A stretch of 64,000 bases of DNA from Colwellia sp. (GCA_029938115.1 JAPYOP010000007.1:50389-114388); one strand, 5' to 3'. Numbered from the stretch's first letter, positions 10,829 to 22,862 are shown. Numbers and translations: made by a program. The notes: a model not told the origin generated them from the letters alone.

Positions 10829-11995
10829 TCAACGAATAAGGGTGTTGATAATACCGCCACCAAGACAAATATCATCTTGATAAAATACTACCGACTGCCC
10901 TGGTGTTACCGAGCTTTGCGGCTCATTAAAATCTATTTGGTACTCAGGTGTACATTCATCTTCAGTAGATGAGTTCATTAGTGGTGTTACTGTGCAAGCA
11001 ACATCTTCTTGTCGGTAGCGTGTTTTTACAGTGCATTTTATTGGTGTGGATAATTCTTGGCGATTAACCCAGTGTAATTGATTAGCAATTAATCCTTTAG
11101 AAAACAGGCGAGGGTGATTATGCCCTTGACCAACAATAAGCACATTACGCAATAAATCTTTCTCTACTACATACCAAGGCTCTTCACCTGCATTTGCTAA
11201 GCCGCCAATGCGTAGACCTTTGCGTTGTCCTAGAGTGTGATACATCAAGCCGTCGTGATGACCTACTGCGTCACCTTCAGCCGATTCAATAATACCTGGT
11301 TGTGCAGGTAAATATTGACCTAAAAAGTCTTTGAATTTTCGTTCACCAATAAAACAAATACCAGTACTGTCTTTTTTGTTATGGGTGATTAAATCTGCTT
11401 TTTCGGCAATAGCGCGTACTTCAGGTTTTTCAATATGTCCAACCGGAAATAAGGTTTGCGATAATTGCTTTTCATCTAACGTGTACAAAAAGTAGCTTTG
11501 ATCTTTGTTGTTATCTAAACCACGTACCATAGTCCAATGACCATCAGTAAATCGACGTTGTACATAATGACCGGTGGCGATGTAGTCTGCGCCTAAATCT
11601 TCACAAGCAAACTCTAAAAAAGCTTTAAATTTAATTTCTTTGTTGCACATGATGTCAGGATTTGGTGTACGGCCTGCTTTATATTCAGCTAAAAAGTACT
11701 CGAACACATTGTCCCAGTATTCTGTAGCAAAATTAATTGTGTGCAGCTTTATCTCTAATTTGTCACAAATGGCTTGAGCATCTTTTAAATCTTGCGCGGC
11801 TGCACAATATTCATCAGTATCGTCTTCTTCCCAGTTCTTCATGAACAAGCCTTCAACTTGATAGCCTTGTTCTTTTAATAAATAAGCGGAAACAGAAGAG
11901 TCAACACCGCCAGACATACCAACGATGACTTTCGTTTCTTGTGGCGAAAGGTGATCAGGGGTTTTGGTTTGTATGGTTGAAGATAAAGTAGACAT
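10829..11995 (-). CDS. mnmA: tRNA-specific 2-thiouridylase MnmA
   Basis: A 388-residue ATP-pyrophosphatase that installs the 2-thio group on U34 of tRNA-Lys, -Glu and -Gln, receiving sulfur through the Tus relay. The PP-loop SGGVDSS is at residues 29-35. The two catalytic cysteines lie in [13 protein letters not shown] and [13 protein letters not shown], and the family motif DQSYFL is between them. The first 20 residues are a serine/threonine-rich extension. Probable first gene of mnmA-hflD-purB. Confidence 0.96.
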   Translation of the reverse strand: MSTLSSTIQTKTPDHLSPQETKVIVGMSGGVDSSVSAYLLKEQGYQVEGLFMKNWEEDDTDEYCAAAQDLKDAQAICDKLEIKLHTINFATEYWDNVFEYFLAEYKAGRTPNPDIMCNKEIKFKAFLEFACEDLGADYIATGHYVQRRFTDGHWTMVRGLDNNKDQSYFLYTLDEKQLSQTLFPVGHIEKPEVRAIAEKADLITHNKKDSTGICFIGERKFKDFLGQYLPAQPGIIESAEGDAVGHHDGLMYHTLGQRKGLRIGGLANAGEEPWYVVEKDLLRNVLIVGQGHNHPRLFSKGLIANQLHWVNRQELSTPIKCTVKTRYRQEDVACTVTPLMNSSTEDECTPEYQIDFNEPQSSVTPGQSVVFYQDDICLGGGIINTLIR

Positions 11996-12073
11996 TTTAA
12001 CAATTATACTAAATAAAAAGGCGCAAAATTATACCACGCCCATTAGTTTGGTTAAATAGTGATAAAGGATAAG

Positions 12074-12703
12074 TTATTTAATTATTTTATAACAGCCATT
12101 GGCAATGTCATTTATAGTCCACGGTCCGATAGAAAAACGTATTAATCGCAGCGTTGGAAACCCTATATTTGCGGTCATACGGCGCACTTGACGGTTACGC
12201 CCTTCAGTTATGGTTATTTCAAGCCAAGTGGTTGGAATATTAGCGCGTTCTCTTATGGAGGGAACACGTGGCCATATATTTGGTTGCTGCATTATGCTGA
12301 TTTTAGCAGGTAAGGTTATACCATCTTTTAATTCAACACCGTTGCGTAATTTTGCTAAATCACATTCCTTTGGACTGCCTTCAACTTGCACCCAATAGGT
12401 TTTTTTTGTTTTCTTTTGAGGGTTCGCTATTTTGTGCTGTAATTTACCGTCATTGGTTAATAGTAAAAGCCCTTCACTGTCTCGATCAAGTCGACCCGCA
12501 GCATAAATATCTTTAATAGGAATAAAATCCTTTAAGGTTTGGCGCTGTTGTTTTCCTTCATGCTTTTCATCGGTAAACTGGCAAAGAACATCAAAAGGTT
12601 TGTTGAAAAGTACAACTTTAGTCGCACCTGTGTCTGGTCGTACCTCCCTCGTTTGGTTAGCGCTACGTCTTGTTCTATCGTTGTTGTGATTCATTTTAGT
12701 CAT
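12074..12703 (-). CDS. rluE: 23S rRNA pseudouridine(2457) synthase RluE
   Basis: A 209-residue RsuA/RluB/RluE/RluF-family pseudouridine synthase. The catalytic block [19 protein letters not shown] carries the catalytic Asp of GRLD (about residue 73). The protein lacks the N-terminal S4 domain, as RluE does, and has [13 protein letters not shown] near the C-terminus. A basic 25-residue N-terminal tail precedes the domain. It is divergent from icd (123-nt intergenic region). RluB, a relative with an S4 domain, is encoded at 32303-33361. Confidence 0.92.
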   Translation of the reverse strand: MTKMNHNNDRTRRSANQTREVRPDTGATKVVLFNKPFDVLCQFTDEKHEGKQQRQTLKDFIPIKDIYAAGRLDRDSEGLLLLTNDGKLQHKIANPQKKTKKTYWVQVEGSPKECDLAKLRNGVELKDGITLPAKISIMQQPNIWPRVPSIRERANIPTTWLEITITEGRNRQVRRMTANIGFPTLRLIRFSIGPWTINDIANGCYKIIK

Positions 12704-12796
12704 TATGTCTATGAGAAAAAGCGATTAGTGCTCATGCTCTGCTATATTAATATGCTGTAAATTACTATATTATACAGCGCGAAAAATAAATGTTAA

Positions 12797-15058
<2,262 letters not shown>

Positions 15059-15086
15059 ATTTAAGTATTAGTAATTAGAACAATGT

Positions 15087-15121
15087 AAAGCCCTGACAAT
15101 GATCATTGTCAGGGCTTTTTT
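15087..15121 (+). terminator. icd intrinsic terminator, perfect 32-bp palindrome
   Basis: Arms at 15087-15102 and 15103-15118 form a 16-bp perfect palindrome (core CCCTGACAATGATCATTGTC) ending in a T-run. It begins 29 nt beyond the icd stop. An RNA hairpin would open a few central bases as the loop. Confidence 0.92.
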
Positions 15122-15221
15122 ACGAAAAAATCACTTTAAATTTTATTTAAAAACTGTGTTTTTAGTTAGCTTAGTATATAATCCGCAACCCAATTTTTTG
15201 TTTTGTTTTTTTAGGTGATGT

Positions 15222-16532
15222 ATGAGTGTTGATGCTATTGGTTTGTCTGCCAATTTATTAAAAGCGGTTAAGGCGTGTGGTTATAAAAATTTAACGCCAA
15301 TTCAGCAGCAAGCCATTCCTATGATTCGTTCAGGCTTTGATTTATTAGCGAGTGCACAAACAGGAACAGGCAAAACGGCTGCCTTTAGTTTACCCATATT
15401 AGATGCATTAGCTAAAATATCATCATCATCAGAAGCTTCAGCCGATGAAAGTGGGCAAAATATACGCGCTTTAGTGCTGACACCAACACGTGAATTAGCC
15501 GCACAAGTGGCTGAAAATATGAAAGCCTATAGTCAGTTTTTACCTTTGAAAATTGGCGTGGTTTACGGTGGTGGTAAAATGGCATCACAAACTAATTTGT
15601 TAAAGCAAGGTGTTGATGTTTTGGTGGCTACACCAGGTCGCTTACTTGAACATTTAAATTTGCGTAATGTAAATTTATCACAGGTGAAGTTTTTGGTTTT
15701 AGATGAAGCTGACCGTATGTTAGATATGGGTTTTTTAGCGGATATTGAAAAACTGAACCAAGCCGTGAAGCATAAACATCAAACGTTAATGTTTTCGGCA
15801 ACCTACTCAAATAAAGTTAAATCTTTAGCCAATCAACTACTGACAACACCCAAAATTTTAGGGGTTGCTAAGCAAAACTCAACGTCAGGTAAAATTAAGC
15901 AGTCAGTTTATTGGGTGAGTGAAGCGCGAAAGCGTGAATTATTATCTGAATTAATCGGCGTGAATAATTGGCAACAAGTGCTTGTGTTTGCTGGTACCAA
16001 AGAAAGCGCTAATATACTCGCTAAAGAATTGAAGCTTGATGGTATAAAAGCGGCTATTTGTCATGGTGATAAAACCCAAGGTGCACGTAATAAAGCGCTG
16101 AGCGACTTTAGTGAAGGTAAAGTAAGAGTATTAGTGGCAACTGATGTCGCTGCACGCGGTTTAGATATTGAAAACTTAGCTTATGTGGTTAATTTTCATT
16201 TGCCATTTTTGGCAGAAGATTATGTTCATCGTGTTGGTCGTACGGGTAGAGCAGGTAAGTCAGGTACAGCCATTTCATTAGTTAGCCCTAAAGATGAACG
16301 TTTTTTAGGAAATATTGAAGAGCTTATTGGTCGTCAATTTGAACGTATTATTGTGCCAGGTTACGAATTGAAAAAAGATGAAGCCTTAGAGCATCAGCAA
16401 ATTATTGAAAAGCGTGCCAGTAAAAATCGGTATCGTGCTAGCCAAGAAAAAAATCAAGCCATCGCTAAGAAAAAACAAACGGCACGTTTAAGTAATAAAA
16501 AATATAATGTAAAAATAAAAAAGAAGCGCTAA
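15222..16532 (+). CDS. DEAD-box ATP-dependent RNA helicase, RhlE-like
   Basis: A 436-residue superfamily-2 helicase with all core motifs: Q-motif (GYKNLTPIQQQAIP), motif I AQTGTGKT, Ia PTRELAAQV, II DEAD, III SAT, V TDVAARGLDI and VI HRVGRTGRAG. A lysine/arginine-rich tail (from about residue 395) probably helps RNA binding. The order and short basic tail look RhlE-like, but SrmB and RhlE cannot be separated safely by eye. DEAD-box helicases support ribosome assembly and mRNA unwinding, important at low temperature. Start ATG 15222 has AGGTGA 3 nt upstream. Confidence 0.9.
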   Translation: MSVDAIGLSANLLKAVKACGYKNLTPIQQQAIPMIRSGFDLLASAQTGTGKTAAFSLPILDALAKISSSSEASADESGQNIRALVLTPTRELAAQVAENMKAYSQFLPLKIGVVYGGGKMASQTNLLKQGVDVLVATPGRLLEHLNLRNVNLSQVKFLVLDEADRMLDMGFLADIEKLNQAVKHKHQTLMFSATYSNKVKSLANQLLTTPKILGVAKQNSTSGKIKQSVYWVSEARKRELLSELIGVNNWQQVLVFAGTKESANILAKELKLDGIKAAICHGDKTQGARNKALSDFSEGKVRVLVATDVAARGLDIENLAYVVNFHLPFLAEDYVHRVGRTGRAGKSGTAISLVSPKDERFLGNIEELIGRQFERIIVPGYELKKDEALEHQQIIEKRASKNRYRASQEKNQAIAKKKQTARLSNKKYNVKIKKKR

Positions 16533-16544
16533 GGCTTCTTTCTA
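16521..16544 (-). terminator. Bidirectional hairpin overlapping helicase stop codon
   Basis: Stem AAGAAGC/GCTTCTT with a 6-nt loop that contains the helicase stop codon. On the minus strand it is followed by TTTTTATTTTT, a good T-run for the convergent diguanylate cyclase gene. The plus-strand side has only a broken T-run. Confidence 0.65.
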
Positions 16545-16578
16545 AATCACATTGTAACTGACAAGTCATATGGTTGGG

Positions 16579-17463
16579 TTAAACAACGCTCAATCGCTTT
16601 GACATATTCATTTTTTGGCGATAGAGCGCTTGATCTGCTCTATCAAACAAAGAACGTTCATTGTCTGCTCTATTCATAAATGTTGTGCCTAAACAACAAC
16701 CTATTTGGTATTTAGCTAATAAGGCATTAGTTTGCAGGGAACTATCTATTCGATTTTGAATTATGTCTAATGCATACTCACTCGCATTTTCTACGATAAT
16801 AGCAAACTCATCACCGCCAAAGCGAAATATGCTATCAGAATCACGTATACAAGCTCGTAAAACATTAGAAAACTGTATTAATACTTGATCGCCAATACTG
16901 TGACCATAAGTGTCGTTGATGGCTTTAAATTTATTCAAATCACCTAAAACTAAGCCAACTTGCGCATGATGACGATTAGCGTTATGCATTGCACGCTTTA
17001 GTTGTTCATCAAAGTATCGACGATTTCCTAAACCTGTCAGACCATCTTGCATCGCAAGTTGCATTGCTTGATGATATTGCAACGCATTTTTCAAAGGGTA
17101 CAATATTATTTGATGAATGCGCTGTAAGTCTTTGTAATGTCGCATGCTAATTGGTTTGTCTATGCTATAGCTAATAGTACCGATAAACTCATTATTAAGT
17201 TTTAACTCAAACTGACGTTCATGTTTTGCTTTGCGACTGCCGCGTAAGGTTTTGCACATCATTTTACTTTTAAAATACAAGCCTGAAAACTTTATATAAC
17301 GAGCCGCTTCCATCGCAAAAATATCAAGTAACTTGTCTAAATCAAGCGTTGTTTGAAGCTGCTCTAATAAGCTTGAACTGCTGTCAGGTTTATTGCTATT
17401 TGCTAATACATTAAATGCATTGAATGAAGGAGTTGTATTATCAAGTATATTCAGTGTTTGCAT
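16579..17463 (-). CDS. Diguanylate cyclase (GGDEF domain), soluble
   Basis: A 294-residue protein with a C-terminal GGDEF domain (about residues 130-294) making cyclic di-GMP from two GTP. The active-site motif is FRFGGDEFAIIVE. An RDSD motif five residues upstream fits the RxxD inhibitory I-site, so product feedback is likely. The N-terminal 120 residues carry no membrane helix and look like a degenerate GAF-type input domain (LDKLLDIFAMEAARYIKFSGLYFKS); ligand unknown. Single gene, convergent with the helicase. Confidence 0.93.
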   Translation of the reverse strand: MQTLNILDNTTPSFNAFNVLANSNKPDSSSSLLEQLQTTLDLDKLLDIFAMEAARYIKFSGLYFKSKMMCKTLRGSRKAKHERQFELKLNNEFIGTISYSIDKPISMRHYKDLQRIHQIILYPLKNALQYHQAMQLAMQDGLTGLGNRRYFDEQLKRAMHNANRHHAQVGLVLGDLNKFKAINDTYGHSIGDQVLIQFSNVLRACIRDSDSIFRFGGDEFAIIVENASEYALDIIQNRIDSSLQTNALLAKYQIGCCLGTTFMNRADNERSLFDRADQALYRQKMNMSKRLSVV

Positions 17464-17674
17464 ACTTGTGCCTCTCTATTTAGTCGCTTAGGTGTCAATA
17501 TGTGTTCATACTTGTATTTATCTGCAAAAACTGTTCCAAGCAATATATGTTCACATTGTTAAAAAAAATACTGTATTTATTTTCCTTAACTATTTGATTA
17601 TTATTTCATTTATTGCCAGAATTACAGGGTATTTAATTTTAATGTTTGAGCAAGAGTTAATTGTCAGTAACTTG

Positions 17675-17692
17675 ACGGCAAATATTTGCCGT
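17675..17692. promoter_or_regulatory. Perfect 18-bp palindrome upstream of CPA2 antiporter
   Basis: ACGGCAAATATTTGCCGT is a perfect palindrome 36 nt before the GTG start of the antiporter gene. Its length and symmetry suit a dimeric repressor site. As RNA it would form only a tight hairpin. No regulator gene is adjacent. Confidence 0.5.
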
Positions 17693-17727
17693 GTGGCAAT
17701 GATGTCAGCAACCTTTAAGGAACGTAT

Positions 17728-19695
17728 GTGAGCGGTCATTTTGAAATACTAGCCATTTTATTTAGTGCAGTTTTTGTTGTGTGGCTGTTCCGCCGACTAA
17801 AATTACCGGCAATTTTGGCTTATTTAGTTGCGGGCATGATAGTGGGAGAGCACGGTTTAAACCTCGCTCAAGATCAAGTTGACTATGATCATTTTGCCGA
17901 ACTTGGTATTGTTTTTTTACTTTTCACTTTAGGTTTAGAATTTTCGTTACCTCGCTTAATGGCCATGCGCCATTTGGTATTAGCTGTAGGCAGCCTACAA
18001 GTTGGTATTTCCTTATTTATTTTCATGATTGCAGCGATGTTTTTTGGGCTTAGTTTTGAGTCCGCTTTTGTTGTTGGCAGTATTCTCGCTTTATCTTCTA
18101 CCGCTATTGTTATTCGTCAGTTAAGTGAAACAGGGGCGATGAAACGAAAATCTGGTCAGCTATCAGTTGCCATCCTTTTATTCCAAGATGTCGCTGTGGT
18201 GCCATTTCTTATTATCATTCCAATGTTGGCGTTAGATAGCGATACTTCAATGGCTTGGGCGCTTATCGTGGCGATATTTAAAGGCGTTATAGTGGTGACA
18301 TTATTGCTCTTTATAGGTAAATGGTTACTGCCTAAAGTATTTAATATTATTGCGAGAGTACGTACCGATGAACTTTTTGTCTTAACCACATTATTAGTTA
18401 CGTTACTTGCTTCTGCATTGACTCAATGGTTCGGCCTCTCTATGGCACTTGGGGCATTTTTAGCTGGCATGATGTTGGGCGAAAGTGAATATAAATATCA
18501 ATTAGAAGCGGATATTAGACCATATCGTGACATTCTATTAGGTTTGTTTTTTATTACTGTTGGTATGAAACTCGATGTTGGTTTATTAATTTCATCTCCT
18601 TTGAGCCTATTAACTATCATGTTGGGCTTCATGTTAGTTAAAATTATGGTGGTCAAAATTTTAGCGGTTCGAGCGGGTGAGTCATCAAAAGATGCTTGGG
18701 CTTCAGGGTTAATGTTAGCGCAAATGGGCGAATTTGGGTTTGTGCTTATTGCGCTTGCGAATCAAGTGCAATTATTACCAAGTGATGTTTCATCTATGTT
18801 GCTAGGTGCAGGTGTTATAAGTATGGCTATAACTCCTTACATGATTGATCACGCTCGGTCATGGTCCATATTTTTAAGTCAAGAAAAGTCTCCTCAAACT
18901 AATGACTTAGAAGAGCTACCTGAAAATAAAGATTTAAAAGATCATGTGATTATTTGTGGTTTTGGTCGAATTGGCCAAACCGTTAGTCGCTTTTTAAAGC
19001 AGGAATCAATTGATTTTGTGGCTATTGATATTGACCCATTACGCACTCGTAAAGCGCGTGAGGCGGGGGAGAATGTTTTGTTTGGCTCATCAAGGCAAAC
19101 GGAGCTATTGAATGCTGCTCACTTGTCACAAGCCAAGTTAGTGGTTATTGCATTTGGCGAAGATAAACAGTCAGTAGAGGTTATCCAAAAAGTACGTTCG
19201 CTATCCCCAGATGTACCTATTTTGGTACGTACCCGTAATGATGACCATTTAGAAATGTTGCATGATGCCGGCGCGAATGAAGTCGTACCTGAGAGTTTAG
19301 AGGGAAGCTTGATGCTCGTTTCACAAGTATTGTCATTAACGGGCGTTCCTTTTTCAAGAATTATGCGTCGAGTACAGCAAGAGCGGAAGAATCATTACAA
19401 CCATTTACATGGTTTCTTTCAGGGTGAACACACTGATATGAGTCCTGAAGCTATTGATAGAATTGAGTTTGCACATGCTATTTTAATCAACACTGACTCC
19501 TTTGGTTGCGGTAGAAGCATTGAATCATTAAACCTTGCTAAAAGGCGTATTCATGTTGTAGCTCTAAGACGAGGTAATACTGAAACAGAATCACCGGATG
19601 AGAATACCTTATTGCAAGCTCAAGACACCCTAATAGTACGTGGCAAGCCAAGGCGCGTAGAAAGAGCTGAGCGCTTTGTTCAAGAAGGGACCTAA
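17728..19695 (+). CDS. CPA2-family cation:proton antiporter with RCK domain (KefB/KefC-like)
   Basis: A 655-residue inner-membrane protein. Residues 1-380 hold about twelve hydrophobic segments of the Na+/H+ exchanger fold (LGIVFLLFTLGLEFSLPRL is a family hallmark). An RCK/TrkA-N Rossmann domain follows (CGFGRIGQTVSRFLKQ, about 405-420), then a TrkA-C domain (about 570-650). The family exchanges K+ or Na+ for protons, often gated by nucleotides or thiols. The start is a GTG at 17728 with AAGGA 6 nt upstream; no ATG gives a sensible N-terminus. Upstream is an 18-bp palindrome. Confidence 0.9.
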   Translation: MSGHFEILAILFSAVFVVWLFRRLKLPAILAYLVAGMIVGEHGLNLAQDQVDYDHFAELGIVFLLFTLGLEFSLPRLMAMRHLVLAVGSLQVGISLFIFMIAAMFFGLSFESAFVVGSILALSSTAIVIRQLSETGAMKRKSGQLSVAILLFQDVAVVPFLIIIPMLALDSDTSMAWALIVAIFKGVIVVTLLLFIGKWLLPKVFNIIARVRTDELFVLTTLLVTLLASALTQWFGLSMALGAFLAGMMLGESEYKYQLEADIRPYRDILLGLFFITVGMKLDVGLLISSPLSLLTIMLGFMLVKIMVVKILAVRAGESSKDAWASGLMLAQMGEFGFVLIALANQVQLLPSDVSSMLLGAGVISMAITPYMIDHARSWSIFLSQEKSPQTNDLEELPENKDLKDHVIICGFGRIGQTVSRFLKQESIDFVAIDIDPLRTRKAREAGENVLFGSSRQTELLNAAHLSQAKLVVIAFGEDKQSVEVIQKVRSLSPDVPILVRTRNDDHLEMLHDAGANEVVPESLEGSLMLVSQVLSLTGVPFSRIMRRVQQERKNHYNHLHGFFQGEHTDMSPEAIDRIEFAHAILINTDSFGCGRSIESLNLAKRRIHVVALRRGNTETESPDENTLLQAQDTLIVRGKPRRVERAERFVQEGT

Positions 19696-19708
19696 TTAGT
19701 CATAGGGG

Positions 19709-20650
19709 TTACTTATCACTAGCTGAGTTAATAATAAAATCAAGGGCGCTTGTTATAGCAACTACTTGTGCCACAATACAATTTTCATCATCAACTTTAG
19801 GGCTGTCAGGGTAAACTTCTGTTGTAGTGACATATGTTGCATCTGTAAGCCCCATGCAAAGTCCTAACTCTCTGCCGGCGTAATTGATGACGCCAAATTG
19901 TTCAAGTGCAACACCTATAAGTTTACCACTTTCATCAGCAGGGGCTATATGGGTTACATCACCAACGGCTTTAATGATGGCTAATTGAAAATCTGCTTGT
20001 GGGTTAGGTGTGTTGCCAACTAAGTAAAAACCATCGGGAATATTCCAATTTTTTTGCTCTATGGCATCACGTGCAGAAAGAGTCGGTCTAAAAACACTGT
20101 TATCAGTGTCTGTAGTTTCATGTAGATCAACATGCACAACAATCTCAGCATCAATAGATTGAATAAATGTCATTAATGCGGCTGATTCTTGCGCTGGACT
20201 ATCAGCACAAAATGAGCGGTTTGGATCAATTGCCTTGTGGTTCCAACGATTTATAGTTTCATAACCCCAAGGACTAACGCATGGGATAACCAATAAGTTA
20301 AAAGACTCGCTATAACTTGAACCTTTACTTTTGGCTTCATTCTCTAGAAAACGAAGTGCGCCTTGCACGCCACTTGTTTCATAACCATGAACGCCACCAG
20401 TAACAAGTAGTGTTTTTTTATCGCATCGCCAGTGTTTACTTTTTAAGGCAAATAATGGATATCGCTGTTCGTCTATTGATAAAGCACCGTATTGAATAAC
20501 ATCAAAATTAAGAGATAAAGCCTCAGTTTTACTAATAACCTCGTCTTGATAAGAGCGTTTTACTGTTTGCTGATCAAGCCACAGCTGTTTTTCAGTATCT
20601 CCCCATTTTTGACCAGGGCTACCAATAGTTTTTTCGAGATTATTAGTCAT
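19709..20650 (-). CDS. M14/succinylglutamate desuccinylase-aspartoacylase family zinc hydrolase
   Basis: About 313 residues from ATG 20650; a TTG two codons upstream is less likely. Zinc-ligand motif HGYETSGVQGA (H..E, about residues 70-80) and the third-ligand region VHVDLHETTD mark the M14-type carboxypeptidase/aspartoacylase fold. RSFCADSPAQESAAL resembles the substrate-carboxylate-binding Asn-Arg region of the family. Likely an amide or peptide hydrolase; substrate unknown. It converges with the antiporter gene (13-nt gap) and follows efpL on the same strand (25-nt gap), so it may be co-transcribed with efpL. Confidence 0.8.
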   Translation of the reverse strand: MTNNLEKTIGSPGQKWGDTEKQLWLDQQTVKRSYQDEVISKTEALSLNFDVIQYGALSIDEQRYPLFALKSKHWRCDKKTLLVTGGVHGYETSGVQGALRFLENEAKSKGSSYSESFNLLVIPCVSPWGYETINRWNHKAIDPNRSFCADSPAQESAALMTFIQSIDAEIVVHVDLHETTDTDNSVFRPTLSARDAIEQKNWNIPDGFYLVGNTPNPQADFQLAIIKAVGDVTHIAPADESGKLIGVALEQFGVINYAGRELGLCMGLTDATYVTTTEVYPDSPKVDDENCIVAQVVAITSALDFIINSASDK

Positions 20651-20675
20651 ATCCAATATTCACTTTAGTTAGTCA

Positions 20676-21251
20676 TTATTTAGAGTCAGCGCGACCCATA
20701 AATTTGTGTTCACTGGTATTTACTTTAATTTTATCACCCGTAGAAATATGCTCTGGTACTTGTACTATTAAGCCGGTAGAAAGTGTTGCTGGCTTAGTAC
20801 GAGCACTTGCAGATGCGCCTTTAATTGAAGGATCTGTTTCAGTTATAACCAGTTCAACGCTAGCGGGAAGATCAACTGCTACAGGAACATCATCAACAAC
20901 AATGATTGATAATCCTTGAGTATCTTCATTAATAAATAATAACTCTTCACTAATGCTTTCTTTGTTTAAGTTATATGGCGTGTAATCTTCGTTATCCATG
21001 AAAACATACTCATCGCCATCAATATAAGAAAACATAGCTGGGCGACGACTTAAATCGGCAAAGTTAAGCATATCTTCGGCTTTGAATGTTTCGTCTACTT
21101 TTGCGCCTGTTATAACATCGTATAAACGCATGCGGTACAAACTACCACCAGCTCTTCCTTGGGGCACCGAACGAGTAATATCTCGAACAATTAAAACTTT
21201 ACCATTGTGCTCTATTGCAGCATTTTTCTTTATATCGCTTGCCTTTGGCAT
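20676..21251 (-). CDS. yeiP: Elongation factor P-like protein EfpL (YeiP)
   Basis: About 191 residues with the three-domain EF-P layout (KOW-like N-terminal domain, then two OB folds). The loop that carries the modified lysine in EF-P reads [15 protein letters not shown]. This is the arginine-containing PQGR loop typical of YeiP/EfpL, not the EF-P PGKG loop. EfpL relieves ribosome stalling at proline-containing motifs without needing EF-P modification. Start ATG 21251 (MPKASDIKK) is the normal family start; a 22-residue upstream extension is not supported. Confidence 0.9.
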   Translation of the reverse strand: MPKASDIKKNAAIEHNGKVLIVRDITRSVPQGRAGGSLYRMRLYDVITGAKVDETFKAEDMLNFADLSRRPAMFSYIDGDEYVFMDNEDYTPYNLNKESISEELLFINEDTQGLSIIVVDDVPVAVDLPASVELVITETDPSIKGASASARTKPATLSTGLIVQVPEHISTGDKIKVNTSEHKFMGRADSK

Positions 21252-21420
21252 GGAGAATTCCTTAAATTTAAATTTTGAATAACTGGGGAGTTGAATTATT
21301 AACTGAGAAAATACCATGAACTAGCGGTAATGCAAGTAATGGATTTAATAAATGATCGCAAAGGTGTAATTATACCAGCCTCATTTCAGAATAGGTTTTT
21401 TTGAATTGTATTTAGATAAA

Positions 21421-21455
21421 TAAAAAAGGCCAGTGTAAATAATTACACTAGCCTT
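21421..21455 (-). terminator. Terminator of the 53-aa small gene
   Basis: Arms 21426-21438 and 21443-21455 pair except for one C/A mismatch. On the minus strand the stem is followed by TTTTTTA. It lies 39 nt beyond the small gene's stop codon and separates it from efpL. Confidence 0.8.
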
Positions 21456-21493
21456 CTATAAATTGTTTCTTTTAGCTTTTTTTGATAAAAAGC

Positions 21494-21655
21494 TTACTCG
21501 TACGAGCGCTCTAACCATGCTATTTGTAGCTTTAAATCAGCGATTTCACTATTAGCATCAGCTAGCTGTTGTTGCGTAGTTTTTTGCTCGTTAGTGTGGT
21601 TTTCAGCATTCAACTCAGTATTTTTTGACATATTACTTCTATCCTCGTGGGCCAT
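21494..21655 (-). CDS. Small coiled-coil protein, 53 aa (possibly SlyX-like)
   Basis: This short gene starts at ATG 21655 with GAGAGG 7 nt upstream and stops at 21494. The peptide begins MAHEDRSNMSK and ends IADLKLQIAWLERSYE. The second half is a heptad-like helix (QQQLADANSEIADLKLQIAW). The ending resembles the LExxIAFQE-type core of SlyX, but the protein stops about 20 residues earlier than SlyX would. An RBS in front and a clean terminator behind argue that it is real. Function unknown. It lies 113 nt downstream of the DUF2058 gene on the same strand. Confidence 0.6.
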   Translation of the reverse strand: MAHEDRSNMSKNTELNAENHTNEQKTTQQQLADANSEIADLKLQIAWLERSYE

Positions 21656-21768
21656 GTTACCCTCTCAATATTGGTTGCTCTATATGTATTATTACACATG
21701 GACTTACAAAAGTAATATTATTGTTCAATTATAATTAATATTCATATTAGTAATAATGGCAAGTTAAC

Positions 21769-22320
21769 TTACCACATCAGATCATCTGGAATTTGATAAT
21801 CGGCATACGGGTCGTCTTCAATCACTTGTTCGTCAACGACTTTGTCATTTTGAACTAATATAACATCAGCATCTAACTCAGCTAATTTTTCTGCTGTTTC
21901 TCGGGTCACAATATAAGTGGTTTCATCTAAACCACACAATGATAGTCGACCATTTACCAACGCTTTGTGTGTTATCGCATCGAGTGATAGTTTTTTAATT
22001 TTACTAGCAAAAGTATAATTGTAGTCATTATCACCATTAACATTTTTGATTTGATGATGAATTAAAATTTGCTTAATGCGCAATCTTTGCTCTTTTTCTG
22101 CCAACTGCTGCTTTTTCTGCTCATTTAAAGCATTATCTTTTGCTTGTTTGTCTGATTGGCTTTTAGCTAAATCTTGTTTTACTTGTTCTTGTAATGTTGC
22201 ACCATGCTGTACACCACTGCGCTTTTGCTTGTTTTTCTTCCGCTTATCTGCATTGGCTTGACGTGTTTTTTGTTTAGTTGTTAAACCTGCTTTAAGCAGT
22301 TGATCTTGGAGTGATGCCAT
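21769..22320 (-). CDS. DUF2058 family protein (YaiL-like)
   Basis: A 183-residue cytoplasmic protein. The N-terminus is MASLQDQLLKAGLTTKQKTRQANADKRKK, then a long, highly charged Lys/Gln-rich coil to about residue 85. The C-terminal globular DUF2058 part contains FASKIKKLSLDAITHKALVNGRLSLCGL and ends DDPYADYQIPDDLMW. The family has been described as nucleoid-associated or RNA-related, but no molecular function is established. Divergent from the SpoIIAA-like gene. Confidence 0.9.
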   Translation of the reverse strand: MASLQDQLLKAGLTTKQKTRQANADKRKKNKQKRSGVQHGATLQEQVKQDLAKSQSDKQAKDNALNEQKKQQLAEKEQRLRIKQILIHHQIKNVNGDNDYNYTFASKIKKLSLDAITHKALVNGRLSLCGLDETTYIVTRETAEKLAELDADVILVQNDKVVDEQVIEDDPYADYQIPDDLMW

Positions 22321-22460
22321 GAGGATGTTTCAATGAAAATTAATTTGTCGATATTCTAGCAATAAAAAACCATGAGAAAAACCCCTGATACTTCCTTGAC
22401 TGGATCTAAAAACTCGCTTTTAATTAAAGCAGGTTTTATAACATTAATGAGGGTGATTTT

Positions 22461-22841
22461 ATGACAATTGATAGGCATGGACTTTCCATTGGTATTGAAC
22501 GTGTAGACTGTAATTTTTATTTATCCTTAAAAGCGATAGGAAAACTGACTCACCAAGATTATCAAGTGATTACGCCAATGATCGACGCTGCTGTAAAGGA
22601 AGTTGCAGATGCGAAAATTAAAGCCCTTTTTGATGTTACTGAAATGGAAGGCTGGGAGCTACGTGCTGCATGGGATGATTTTAAACTGGGTTTAAAACAT
22701 GGTAGTGAATTTGAGAAAATAGCTATTTATGGTAATAAGCACTGGCAAGAAATAATTGCCAGTATAGGTTCATGGTTCATTTCTGGTGAAGTGGAATACT
22801 TTGAAGAGCATCAGCAAGCGGTTGATTGGCTTGATGAATAA
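22461..22841 (+). CDS. SpoIIAA-like STAS-fold protein
   Basis: A 126-residue protein of the SpoIIAA-like family common in marine gammaproteobacteria. Typical blocks are IKALFDVTEMEGWELRAAWDDFKLGLKH (about 53-80), the loop FEKIAIYGNKHWQEI, and the ending EYFEEHQQAVDWLDE. The fold is STAS-like, but no anti-sigma factor or kinase partner is encoded nearby. Function unknown; membrane- or lipid-linked roles have been suggested for the family. It precedes a small membrane protein by 21 nt and is likely co-transcribed with it. Confidence 0.85.
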   Translation: MTIDRHGLSIGIERVDCNFYLSLKAIGKLTHQDYQVITPMIDAAVKEVADAKIKALFDVTEMEGWELRAAWDDFKLGLKHGSEFEKIAIYGNKHWQEIIASIGSWFISGEVEYFEEHQQAVDWLDE

Positions 22842-22862
22842 CGTTTTTAGTAGATTGGAACT

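Noticed and set aside
17492-17731. 79-codon plus-strand frame ending on the antiporter start (ATGTGA overlap).
   Set aside because: It starts just past the diguanylate cyclase start, lacks an RBS, contains the 18-bp palindrome, and its composition is random-looking. The overlap with GTG 17728 is best explained by chance.
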